Positions 1 to 6,174 of a stretch of 64,000 bases of DNA are shown piece after piece. Location: positions 1 through 64,000 of the forward strand of contig CALVED010000010.1 of the NCBI GenBank assembly GCA_944326485.1, read 5' to 3'. The stretch comes from Candidatus Gastranaerophilales bacterium (lineage in GTDB: Bacteria; Cyanobacteriota; Vampirovibrionia; Gastranaerophilales; Gastranaerophilaceae). Position 1 is the first letter of the stretch; every line of letters begins with the position of its first letter. A program made the translations under genes and the position numbers. Below the pieces are notes generated by a model. It was not told the DNA's origin. It did no database searches and saw nothing but the letters and a program-made list of their open reading frames with translations.

Positions 1-266
1 TTAAAACGTCTGCTTAATCTCTCTGTCATATACTCCGCTACATCTCCGAAATCTGCTCTAAAGGCTTTTAAATCAAACACTTTAGAAACTACTTGAGTCC
101 AATGTACAACTGCTGTTCCTAAGTCTAAATGCTCAACGTTTTGTTGTTCCATGTAATCCTTTAGTATTTGTTCTTGGTTTTTTATAGCTTCTTTTAGTTC
201 TGCTTCTTGGTTGTAAAGAGCTTGAAGGGTTTTAACTGTTGCTTGTAATTCGATTTTAGATGTCAT
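1..266 (-). CDS. Small coiled-coil phage-type protein, C-terminus cut by window edge
   Basis: Reading the minus strand from an ATG at 266 gives 88 residues that stay open to base 3, so the C-terminus lies outside the window. The first 45 residues are a charged, heptad-like helix. They are followed by a compact segment with VVHWTQVVSKVFD and ending SRRF. Short proteins of this design (helix, then WxxVxSxxFD, then RRF) are common beside phage or mobile-element DNA-metabolism genes; I recognise the pattern but not a named family. It has its own strong promoter with a palindromic operator (305-333), which fits a repressed phage or plasmid gene. Function unknown. Confidence 0.7.
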   Translation of the reverse strand, partial: MTSKIELQATVKTLQALYNQEAELKEAIKNQEQILKDYMEQQNVEHLDLGTAVVHWTQVVSKVFDLKAFRADFGDVAEYMTERLSRRF

Positions 267-304
267 AATAATTATCTCCTATTTGTTGCTTTCAATACTT
301 TTAT

Positions 305-333
305 AATAACGTACTATACGTTATTTGTCAATA
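305..333 (-). promoter_or_regulatory. Sigma70 promoter with a palindrome filling the spacer
   Basis: On the minus strand, TTGACA (328-333) and TATTAT (305-310) are 17 bases apart. The spacer is almost entirely a perfect 9-bp inverted repeat, AATAACGTA-CTA-TACGTTATT (307-327), as expected for a repressor operator. It drives the truncated gene ending at base 1. The repressor is not identified in this window. Confidence 0.75.
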
Positions 334-532
334 AAATCATCTTACATTTATTGACAATATTTACAAATTGCAGCATTTTTATATTTTTAACCTATAATCC
401 AATAATAACAAGTGTTTACACCAATTTAGACTTAAGCTTGTATTAAAGAACTTATAGCCTAAATTCATGTTCAATCAAATTATGAATTTATTGACACTTT
501 ATTTGTATTATATTGCCCCAATTATCAAACGC
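334..532. other. Intergenic stretch without a recognisable gene
   Basis: This AT-rich stretch lies between the promoter of the gene at the left edge and the terminator of the TRL-like pair. It contains TTGACA-like boxes near 353 and 490 on the plus strand, but neither has a well-spaced -10 box. I see no ORF, tRNA or repeat. Confidence 0.4.
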
Positions 533-563
533 AAAAAGGGATTGGATATTATGCCAACCCCTT
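533..563 (-). terminator. Rho-independent terminator after the TRL-like pair
   Basis: On the minus strand, AAGGGGTTGG, a short loop and CCAATCCCTT form a stem with one mismatch (arms 536-545 and 554-563), followed by a T run. It lies about 30 bases after the stop at 593. Confidence 0.75.
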
Positions 564-592
564 AAAACCTTTAAAACTTTTCATAACCTTAA

Positions 593-904
593 TTATTCAC
601 CGTAAACGGTAACTTTAACACCTCGCCAAAAGATGAAAACTGTTTTTTCCTGTATATCTATGTGGCTAATCTTTGTAATGCCTGCATTTTTTGCAGCTGT
701 GTCGATACTGGCGTCACCAACTTCAACAATGAATAATACATTTGTTGTGCTTGCTTCACCTTTTTTCAATTTAGATAAGTCTTGAACTTTTGTACCTGTT
801 GCCGTTACTGGATAAGTTGCATTAGTGTAAAATAACCCCATTGCGTTAGCTTGCGTACCTGTTAATGCAAATAATAATACTAATGTTGCTAAAATCTTTT
901 TCAT
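593..904 (-). CDS. TRL-like secreted protein (first of tandem pair)
   Basis: Encodes about 103 residues: a Sec signal peptide (MKKILATLVLLFALTGTQANA) and then a small domain with GLFYTNATYPVTATG, KKGEASTTN, GDASIDTAAKNAGI, TKI and a VYGE C-terminus. This pattern matches the TRL-like (tRNA-associated locus) family of small exported proteins of unknown function. I chose the ATG at 904 because AAGGAGA lies just upstream and the signal peptide starts there; an in-frame ATG at 928 would overlap the preceding gene. It is co-transcribed with the homologous gene 918-1280, with about 13 bases between them. The pair is divergent from the XRE gene that probably controls it. Confidence 0.8.
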   Translation of the reverse strand: MKKILATLVLLFALTGTQANAMGLFYTNATYPVTATGTKVQDLSKLKKGEASTTNVLFIVEVGDASIDTAAKNAGITKISHIDIQEKTVFIFWRGVKVTVYGE

Positions 905-917
905 ATTTAATTCTCCT

Positions 918-1280
918 TTATTCGCCATATACTAGCGTTTTTGTTTGTTTCACATAAATTGGAATAAAGCCCAAAGGGATATAAACCTTGTTGATTTTAG
1001 TATCAACATAGTGGATTTTAGTTATTCCACCATTACGAGCTGCAGCTTGCACCCCTCTGTCTCCTGTCTCGACAAGCCCTAGTACATTAATTGTGGTAGC
1101 TTCGCCAGATTTCAAGTTTTCAAGATTGGGCTTATTATTACCTATATTTCTTGCTACATCAACAGGGAAACTACTCCCTGTGTAAATCCCCCCTTTGTCA
1201 AAATAACTTGATACATCCACAGCAAATGCAGACTGAACACTTATTGTCACTAAAGCAAGTATAAGTAGAAATTTCTTCAT
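918..1280 (-). CDS. TRL-like secreted protein (second of tandem pair)
   Basis: Encodes 120 residues with a clear signal peptide ending SAFA (about residue 20), then the TRL-like core: GGIYTGSSFPVDVARN, LKSGEATTINVLGLVETGD, AAARNGGITKIHYVD and the terminal VYGE. It is a diverged paralogue of the downstream protein. An AAAGGAG Shine-Dalgarno precedes the ATG at 1280. Its promoter (1304-1332, minus strand) has the left arm of the inverted repeat shared with the XRE gene in its spacer, so it is probably repressed by that regulator. The biochemical role of the family is unknown; location is probably periplasm or outer membrane. Confidence 0.8.
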   Translation of the reverse strand: MKKFLLILALVTISVQSAFAVDVSSYFDKGGIYTGSSFPVDVARNIGNNKPNLENLKSGEATTINVLGLVETGDRGVQAAARNGGITKIHYVDTKINKVYIPLGFIPIYVKQTKTLVYGE

Positions 1281-1303
1281 AACTTCTCCTTTCTTGTGAA
1301 TTA

Positions 1304-1332
1304 ATCATAACATATTTAAGCATATATGCCAA
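1304..1332 (-). promoter_or_regulatory. Promoter of the TRL-like pair with operator in spacer
   Basis: On the minus strand, TTGGCA (1327-1332) and TATGAT (1304-1309) are 17 bases apart, about 25 bases before the start codon. The spacer coincides with the left arm of the 16-bp inverted repeat 1307-1322/1350-1365, so a protein bound there would block this promoter. Confidence 0.7.
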
Positions 1333-1365
1333 TATAACGGATTACATTGTGCTTAAATATGTTAT
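1307..1365. promoter_or_regulatory. 16-bp inverted repeat operator between TRL and XRE genes
   Basis: ATAACATATTTAAGCA (1307-1322) is perfectly inverted as TGCTTAAATATGTTAT (1350-1365), with 27 bases between. Each arm falls in the -35/-10 spacer of one of the two divergent promoters. A 14-base word, TTAAGCATATATGC (1316-1329), recurs with two mismatches at 1745-1758 upstream of hxsA. Confidence 0.7.
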
Positions 1366-1370
1366 ATCTT
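1342..1370 (+). promoter_or_regulatory. Promoter of the XRE gene, implying a leaderless mRNA
   Basis: TTACAT (1342-1347), a 17-base spacer containing the right operator arm, and TATCTT (1365-1370). The ATG at 1377 is only six bases past the -10 box, so transcription would start at or next to the start codon. The boxes are imperfect. Confidence 0.5.
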
Positions 1371-1376
1371 CATTTT

Positions 1377-1706
1377 ATGAAGATAAAAGATTTCTACAGA
1401 AATATTGGAAAACGCCTTAAAGAATTAAGATTACAAGCTAATATGTCACAGGAACAACTGGCTGAATATGTTGGAGTTGCCACAAAGACAATAAGTTATT
1501 GGGAGAATGCACATAATCCTGTAACCTTAAATAAGATTCCTCTTATTGCCCAGGCTTTAAATATTCCTGCATATAAACTATTTGTATTCTTTGACAGTGA
1601 AGAACAAGCGGCGGACAAAGACTATGTAAGTTTATTGCAGTCAAAAACAGGTGAAGAATTAGATGTACTCTTTAAACTAATAAAGGAATTGCAAAAGATT
1701 AAATAA
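1377..1706 (+). CDS. XRE-family helix-turn-helix regulator
   Basis: Encodes about 109 residues. Residues 5-60 form a Cro/CI-type HTH: RNIGKRLKELR, then MSQEQLAEYVGVATKTISYWENAHNPVTL, a canonical helix 2-turn-helix 3 with the usual WEN. The C-terminal 40 residues are a short helical tail, too small for a separate sensor domain. Upstream TTG and ATG codons are in frame, but the start at 1377 begins the fold and places the operator outside the gene. It lies between the divergent TRL pair and the hxs operon. Related sequence in all three promoters suggests that it represses itself and both flanking units; the inducing signal is unknown. Confidence 0.85.
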   Translation: MKIKDFYRNIGKRLKELRLQANMSQEQLAEYVGVATKTISYWENAHNPVTLNKIPLIAQALNIPAYKLFVFFDSEEQAADKDYVSLLQSKTGEELDVLFKLIKELQKIK

Positions 1707-1710
1707 TTTC

Positions 1711-1736
1711 ACATTATCTTTAATATAAGATAATGT
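1711..1736 (+). promoter_or_regulatory. Hairpin overlapping the hxs operator palindrome
   Basis: ACATTATCTT (1711-1720) pairs perfectly with AAGATAATGT (1727-1736) around a six-base loop, just after the XRE stop. It shares bases 1732-1736 with the next palindrome, so the two RNA hairpins cannot form together. It may be a weak terminator or part of an attenuator; there is no T run. Confidence 0.5.
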
Positions 1737-1775
1737 TTACAATATTAAGCATGTATACTTAATATTGTAAACATT
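1732..1775. promoter_or_regulatory. 18-bp perfect palindrome and candidate promoter upstream of hxsA
   Basis: The 18-base arm 1732-1749 is perfectly inverted at 1758-1775 around an eight-base centre. Inside it, TTTACA (1736-1741) and TAATAT (1760-1765) form a possible promoter with an 18-base spacer that carries TTAAGCATGTATAC, two mismatches from the word at 1316-1329 in the XRE/TRL operator. I infer an XRE binding site controlling hxs. Confidence 0.6.
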
Positions 1776-1788
1776 TAATCAATATTCC

Positions 1789-1817
1789 TTGAAATAACTG
1801 ACTATATATTTTAAAAT
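1789..1817 (+). promoter_or_regulatory. Proximal promoter of the hxs operon
   Basis: TTGAAA (1789-1794), a 17-base spacer and TAAAAT (1812-1817). AAGGAG at 1826-1831 is the hxsA ribosome binding site. The 18-bp palindrome ends 13 bases upstream of the -35 box. Confidence 0.6.
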
Positions 1818-1840
1818 GAATACACAAGGAGTATATACTT

Positions 1841-2113
1841 ATGAATAATATCAAAAGATTATTTAGTTGCTTTTCGGTTCTTACAATCTGTCTGCTTTCT
1901 AGTTTAGGAGTTCAGGCAAAAGCCGTAACGCCTGTTGCAAATATGATTCATAATCAGCAACAATCTATTACGACTGGGCAACAAGCATTTACACTTAGTC
2001 CTGCGATGATAACTACTGAAAATGAAAAGCTAGCAGGGCATTATTCTCACAGTTCCCACTATTCTCATGGTTCTCATGGCTCCCACCAGTCACATTATTC
2101 ATCAAGATTCTAA
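1841..2113 (+). CDS. hxsA: His-Xaa-Ser repeat precursor peptide HxsA
   Basis: Encodes 90 residues in three parts: a Sec-type signal peptide (hydrophobic core 11-22, A-x-A near 26-28), a Gln/Thr-rich linker (29-66), and a C-terminal run of seven uninterrupted His-Xaa-Ser triplets (residues 67-87: HYS, HSS, HYS, HGS, HGS, HQS, HYS) before SRF. This is the defining feature of HxsA, the predicted substrate of the His-Xaa-Ser radical SAM system, in which HxsB and HxsC are thought to modify the repeat. The finished product and its role are unknown to me. The signal peptide suggests export. hxsD starts three bases after the stop. Confidence 0.9.
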   Translation: MNNIKRLFSCFSVLTICLLSSLGVQAKAVTPVANMIHNQQQSITTGQQAFTLSPAMITTENEKLAGHYSHSSHYSHGSHGSHQSHYSSRF

Positions 2114-2116
2114 ATT

Positions 2117-2386
2117 ATGACAGAATATAAGATTTCTAAAGGTTTATATAATAAAGAAGCTATATTAAAAGTTGTTTATACACTTCAAAAGGAGTTTAAT
2201 ATCAGTATTACGGAAGATGAATTTAATTACATCTGTAATGTTGAGCCAAAGTGTGATATCGCATTTGATTTCAGTAGATTCAACAATAACATACAAGAAC
2301 AACAACTCAGGGAAACTCTTAGTTCTCAATTTGGAGAATTAAGAAATGCTATATATTCAAAGGCTTTTGAGCACTTTGAGAGATAA
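2117..2386 (+). CDS. hxsD: His-Xaa-Ser system protein HxsD
   Basis: Encodes 89 residues with no signal peptide or membrane segment. The N-terminus (YNKEAILKVVYTLQKEFNISIT) and a C-terminal helix with QLRE (residues 63-66) followed by RNAIYSKAFEHF match the small HxsD family, whose signature includes xLRE near the C-terminus. HxsD always accompanies HxsB and HxsC. By analogy with other RiPP systems it may help present the precursor, but no recognition domain is assigned here. The ATG follows the hxsA stop by three bases without a strong Shine-Dalgarno, so translational coupling is likely. Confidence 0.85.
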   Translation: MTEYKISKGLYNKEAILKVVYTLQKEFNISITEDEFNYICNVEPKCDIAFDFSRFNNNIQEQQLRETLSSQFGELRNAIYSKAFEHFER

Positions 2387-2397
2387 GTTGGGGTAAT

Positions 2398-3849
2398 ATG
2401 TCTTATATCTTATTACCTTTTCAATTTAAAACATTTGATAATAAATCCCTCTTGGTTAATCAAGCTGGGGAACATTTGTTCTTACCTTTAGAAGCTTTCA
2501 ATGCTTTTGTGAAGCAGGAATTACAAGTAGATGACAGGTATTATAATAAACTAAAAGCTAAACACTTTCTAACAAATGAAGAAGAAAAAGAAACTGTAAT
2601 AGAAATGCTAGCCACAAAATTGAGGACTCGAAAAGAGTTTATAATGAATTTTACCAGTCTGCATATGATTGTTATAACTCTTAGGTGTAATTGTTTGTGC
2701 AAATATTGTCACGCTTCCAGTGTAGATTTGGAGAGCAAAAATTATGATATGGATTGGGAAACTGCTAAGAAAACAATGGATACAATATTCCAAACGCCGT
2801 CTATGGATATAAAGATTGAATATCAAGGCGGAGAGCCTCTTTTGAATTGGGATATATTGAAACAGAGTATTTTATACGCTGAATTTCTGAACAAAATCGC
2901 AAAGAAGAAGTTAGGCTTCGTTATTTGCACTAATTTAATGGATATAACAGATGAACAAATAAAATTCTGTAAGAAACATAATGTAGAGATTTCTTCTTCC
3001 CTAGACGGTACTAAAGATATTCATGACTGTAATAGAGTATCTCGGATATATGATAGCTCATATGAAGCCTTTATAAATAACTCAACAAGAGTAAGAAAAG
3101 TTCTAGGGGATGACGGCTGTTCTCCATTATTAACAATTACAAACAAGAATATTAACAGATTAGACGAAGTAATAGATGAATATGCAAAACAAGGCTATCA
3201 GTCAATATTTTTAAGGGCTTTAAATCCTTATGGAAATGCTATAAAGAATAAAGATTCGCTTGGTTATTCAGTTGAAGAATATGTAAATGCTTATAAAGAC
3301 GCTTTAAGTTACATTATTGGGTTAAACCGCAAGGGAATTTGTTTTACTGAATGCTTTACAGCTTTATTCTTAAGTCGGATTCTTACACCGTTTTCCACTG
3401 GTTTTGTAGATTTACAATCTCCTTCGGGGGCTGGTATATCTGGAACAATTTATAATTATGACGGTAAAGTATATCCTGCTGATGAAGGTAGAATGCTTGC
3501 AAGAATGGGCGATGATTTTTTCTGTATGGGAACAGTAAATAATACTTATGATGAGTTATTTAATGGCAAAGTTATAAGAGATATTGTATTTAATTCTTGC
3601 GTGGAAAATATGCCTGTATGCTCGGAGTGTGTATATCAGCAATACTGCGGTGCGGATGTTATAAGAAATTACTTAGAAACAAAAGATTTAATGGGGTACA
3701 GGCTAAATAATGACTTTTGCAAAAAGAATAAGTTAATATTAGACTACATCTTTGAACTGCTATCTAAAGACGATGAACAAATGTTGGATATATTTTGGGC
3801 ATGGATAACTCGCAGACCTTATAAGGCGGTGCAACTTGAACAGAATTAA
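2398..3849 (+). CDS. hxsB: His-Xaa-Ser system radical SAM/SPASM maturase HxsB
   Basis: Encodes 483 residues. After an N-terminal region of about 90 residues comes the radical SAM barrel with the CX3CX2C cluster motif (Cys97, Cys101, Cys104 in RCNCLCKYCHAS) and the SAM-binding GGEP in YQGGEPLLNW. A C-terminal Cys-rich SPASM-type region follows (CVENMPVCSECVYQQYCG and a later FCKK), expected to hold auxiliary Fe-S clusters. This organisation, next to HxsA, HxsD and HxsC, identifies HxsB, a predicted cytoplasmic maturase of the His-Xaa-Ser peptide. GGGG lies shortly before the ATG. The end overlaps hxsC by 14 bases. Confidence 0.92.
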   Translation: MSYILLPFQFKTFDNKSLLVNQAGEHLFLPLEAFNAFVKQELQVDDRYYNKLKAKHFLTNEEEKETVIEMLATKLRTRKEFIMNFTSLHMIVITLRCNCLCKYCHASSVDLESKNYDMDWETAKKTMDTIFQTPSMDIKIEYQGGEPLLNWDILKQSILYAEFLNKIAKKKLGFVICTNLMDITDEQIKFCKKHNVEISSSLDGTKDIHDCNRVSRIYDSSYEAFINNSTRVRKVLGDDGCSPLLTITNKNINRLDEVIDEYAKQGYQSIFLRALNPYGNAIKNKDSLGYSVEEYVNAYKDALSYIIGLNRKGICFTECFTALFLSRILTPFSTGFVDLQSPSGAGISGTIYNYDGKVYPADEGRMLARMGDDFFCMGTVNNTYDELFNGKVIRDIVFNSCVENMPVCSECVYQQYCGADVIRNYLETKDLMGYRLNNDFCKKNKLILDYIFELLSKDDEQMLDIFWAWITRRPYKAVQLEQN

Positions 3850-4960
3850 AGGAAATATAACAAACTACACTAATTTTATAATTGGCAGATTCGACAAAGA
3901 TAATAATATATGCACAAAAGATAGAATAGTTTATTGCACAAAGAAGCCTTTAATTACGGTTGGGATTCAAGGGTATATAGTACCTAAAGGATGTGCATTT
4001 AAAACGAATAAACCTCTATTAGAAATAGAGGGGGATGTGCCTTTTAAGAATGGGGATATTATAAGTATATCAGCAGAAGGCATAGTTTCCCTTATATGGG
4101 ATAATCAATCTCCGCATAATGCTTTATATGTAACAGATATTTGTAATTCAAAGTGTATCATGTGCCCTCAAATTGAGTGTGCACAACCTAGATATAATGA
4201 ATGTTTGAAGATTTTAGACCATGTTAAACTTGACTCTAATGCCAGCATTGGAATAACTGGTGGAGAACCTACATTAAATATTGATAAATTGGTTGAAATC
4301 TTAAGCAAGATTGCAAAGAAATCACCAAAACAACAAGTCCACATATTAACGAATGGTAGATTGTTTAAAAATCTTGATATAGTAAAGAAACTTGCAAGTG
4401 TTAAAAATTTAAGGGTATCTGTTGGCATTCCTTTATATTCTGATATAGCAGAAGAACATGATTTTATAGTAGGAGTTAAAGGTGCATTTAATGAAACTCT
4501 TCAAGGCTTATACAATTTAGGTCGTATGGGCATAAATATAGAGATTAGAACAGTAATTTTAAAACAGAATTATACTAAATTAAAAGACTTAGCAGAATAT
4601 ATCTATCGGAACTTACCATTTGTTTCTAAAGTTGCATTAATGGGATTGGAATATCACGGAAATGCAGAAACTAATTATAATTTAATAGCAATAGACCCCC
4701 TAGATTATAAACACGAACTCTTTGAAGCTGTTAGACAGTATGTAAGATATAACTTGCTTGTTGATGTTTATAATACGCCTTTATGCCTTGTCGATAGTCG
4801 AATTGAGGAGTTTTGCAGAGATAGTATATCAACTTGGAAGAAATCATATACAGAGGCTTGTAAAAGTTGCATAAAGAAAGAAATTTGTAGTGGAGTATTT
4901 GAAACTTCATTCAAACATAGTGAAAATATTCATCCTATAAAGACCATACAAAACCAGTAA
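3836..4960 (+). CDS. hxsC: His-Xaa-Ser system radical SAM maturase HxsC
   Basis: Encodes 374 residues from a TTG start; AAGGCGG sits about six bases upstream inside hxsB. An N-terminal beta-rich segment of about 90 residues precedes the radical SAM motif CX3CX2C (Cys103, Cys107, Cys110 in DICNSKCIMC) and TGGEPTLN. The C-terminus has another Cys group (ACKSCIKKEICSGVF) likely to bind an auxiliary cluster. The second radical SAM enzyme of the Hxs system always occurs with HxsB. The overlapping start suggests translational coupling and a fixed HxsB:HxsC ratio. The modification chemistry cannot be read from sequence. Confidence 0.92.
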   Translation: MNRIKGNITNYTNFIIGRFDKDNNICTKDRIVYCTKKPLITVGIQGYIVPKGCAFKTNKPLLEIEGDVPFKNGDIISISAEGIVSLIWDNQSPHNALYVTDICNSKCIMCPQIECAQPRYNECLKILDHVKLDSNASIGITGGEPTLNIDKLVEILSKIAKKSPKQQVHILTNGRLFKNLDIVKKLASVKNLRVSVGIPLYSDIAEEHDFIVGVKGAFNETLQGLYNLGRMGINIEIRTVILKQNYTKLKDLAEYIYRNLPFVSKVALMGLEYHGNAETNYNLIAIDPLDYKHELFEAVRQYVRYNLLVDVYNTPLCLVDSRIEEFCRDSISTWKKSYTEACKSCIKKEICSGVFETSFKHSENIHPIKTIQNQ

Positions 4961-4974
4961 ATTAATCATTTAAT

Positions 4975-5262
4975 TTAACGTGTAAATTTATACAAAGCCT
5001 GTTGTTTGCCTTTATTGCCGACATACTCTGTTGCTTTCAGTTTGCGTATCATGCCTGTTTTAAGTAGTCGATTTATATACCAGTAGGCTTGTCCAGTCGT
5101 TAAACCCATAGTTTTTTCCAGTAAGTTCCTTGAAAAGGTCTTTTTCTTACTTATGAACGAAATTACCTCATCCGAAGATGTGCGTATAACCTTGCTTTCA
5201 AATTTCCAAACACGTTCAATGTGGACTCCCGCAACCATTTGATATAAGAGAGTTTCAACCAA
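4975..5262 (-). CDS. Winged-helix-like protein, possibly a truncated regulator
   Basis: Encodes up to 95 residues from a TTG at 5262. Residues 30-85 look like a winged helix: DEVISFISKKKTFSRNLLEKTMGLTTGQAYWYINRLLKTGMIRKL, then a basic wing and YKF at the end. There is no good ribosome binding site. The frame stays open upstream to a TGA without an ATG, and the start lies in the loop of a plus-strand terminator. This suggests a gene that has lost its 5' end, perhaps at the island boundary. The DNA-binding call rests on pattern only. Confidence 0.45.
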   Translation of the reverse strand: MVETLLYQMVAGVHIERVWKFESKVIRTSSDEVISFISKKKTFSRNLLEKTMGLTTGQAYWYINRLLKTGMIRKLKATEYVGNKGKQQALYKFTR

Positions 5263-5280
5263 ATCGAAACTCTCTTTTTT
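5246..5280 (+). terminator. Rho-independent terminator, probable end of the hxs transcript
   Basis: AAGAGAGTTTC (5246-5256) pairs with GAAACTCTCTT (5266-5276) around a nine-base loop, followed by TTTT. It is the first good plus-strand terminator after hxsC and lies antisense to the start of the winged-helix frame. Confidence 0.75.
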
Positions 5281-5292
5281 AGTGCCAAAATT

Positions 5293-5320
5293 TTGTCAAA
5301 CATTAAATATAAGATATAAT
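5293..5320 (+). promoter_or_regulatory. Promoter of the secreted protein 5346-5927
   Basis: TTGTCA (5293-5298), a 16-base spacer and a perfect TATAAT (5315-5320). GGAGGG near 5331 is the ribosome binding site for the ATG at 5346. Confidence 0.75.
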
Positions 5321-5345
5321 GATTTTTAATGGAGGGATACTTACT

Positions 5346-5927
5346 ATGAAAAAAACATCTTTATTATTTGCTTCAATTATTATGTTATTTATAATTTCAA
5401 TAAATACAGCTGATGCACAAGTATTTAAAGGACGTTCATTAAGTGAAATATCAACAAAAAACCCTCAAGATACTATAGAAGTAAAATCATTAAAAAAACT
5501 AAACTTAGGTAATGGAACAATTATAGAAAAAAATTCAATTATAAAAGGGAAAATGACTGACGTTGTTTCTCCAGAAAAATTTCATAAAAATGCAAGTTTT
5601 ACATTTATTCCAACAGAATATACAGATAGTAACGGAATAAAACATTTAATTTCTAAAGAAATTAAAGCAACTTACAGACAAAAATTAAAACCTGACTTTG
5701 AACATTCTGAAATTGGGGTTGGAATGACAACTGACGGTAGTGATCCATCTAATTCAATGTATGTATTTTCTCCTTCCTATATTTCTAATACAAAGAAAAT
5801 TGTTAGAGGAGAAGGAAAAGAAGTATGGGATGAATACAAAAATAGAACAACGCCTTGGGGAAAAGGAGAACATATTAATATTAAACAAAACGAAATTATC
5901 TACTTTAACTTCCCTGATGTTGAGTAA
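5346..5927 (+). CDS. Secreted protein of unknown function
   Basis: Encodes 193 residues with a clear signal peptide (MKKTSLLFASIIMLFIISINTADA) followed by a soluble, Lys-rich, beta-type domain without cysteines. It contains LNLGNGTIIEKNSIIKGKMTDVV, which resembles a short barrel strand pair, and FTFIPTEYTD. I do not recognise a family. The start at 5346 is preferred to an in-frame ATG at 5319 because the ribosome binding site lies between them. The gene has its own promoter and is followed by a dispersed repeat. Likely periplasmic or surface-associated. Confidence 0.75.
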   Translation: MKKTSLLFASIIMLFIISINTADAQVFKGRSLSEISTKNPQDTIEVKSLKKLNLGNGTIIEKNSIIKGKMTDVVSPEKFHKNASFTFIPTEYTDSNGIKHLISKEIKATYRQKLKPDFEHSEIGVGMTTDGSDPSNSMYVFSPSYISNTKKIVRGEGKEVWDEYKNRTTPWGKGEHINIKQNEIIYFNFPDVE

Positions 5928-5954
5928 TTAAATATCTTTTTATTAAAAATATAA

Positions 5955-6096
5955 TTTTGTATCGTATTTTGAGCGCACCGTTCAGAATTGTTTCTCGCGA
6001 ATACAAGCTCACTCAAAAACAAAGTTTTTGGTTCGTTTTGTAAAAAAAATTCACTCACACTTTCAGCTTATCGTGAATTTATTCTCGGACAAACTT
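5955..6096 (+). repeat. Dispersed repeat, copy 1
   Basis: The best-matching part, 5996-6096, shares ATACAAGCTCACT, GGTTCGTTTTGTAAAAAA, TTCACTCACACTTTCAGC and TTATCGTGAATTT with the other copies; the left third is strongly diverged. It lies between the secreted-protein gene and ktrB. Confidence 0.75.
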
Positions 6097-6174
6097 AATA
6101 AGAAACAATATTTTTTAACGGTTTAATTGTTTTAGTTATAAGCTAATGATATAATTTTGAAAAGTGATAATTTT

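Noticed and set aside
3836-3849. The hxsB/hxsC overlap as an annotation or sequence error
   Set aside because: The TTG start has a nearby Shine-Dalgarno, and both proteins are complete with intact motifs; 14-base overlaps are ordinary in operons.
5740-5931. A second small gene inside the secreted-protein gene
   Set aside because: It is an overlapping frame in a gene with a clear signal peptide and promoter, and has no ribosome binding site.
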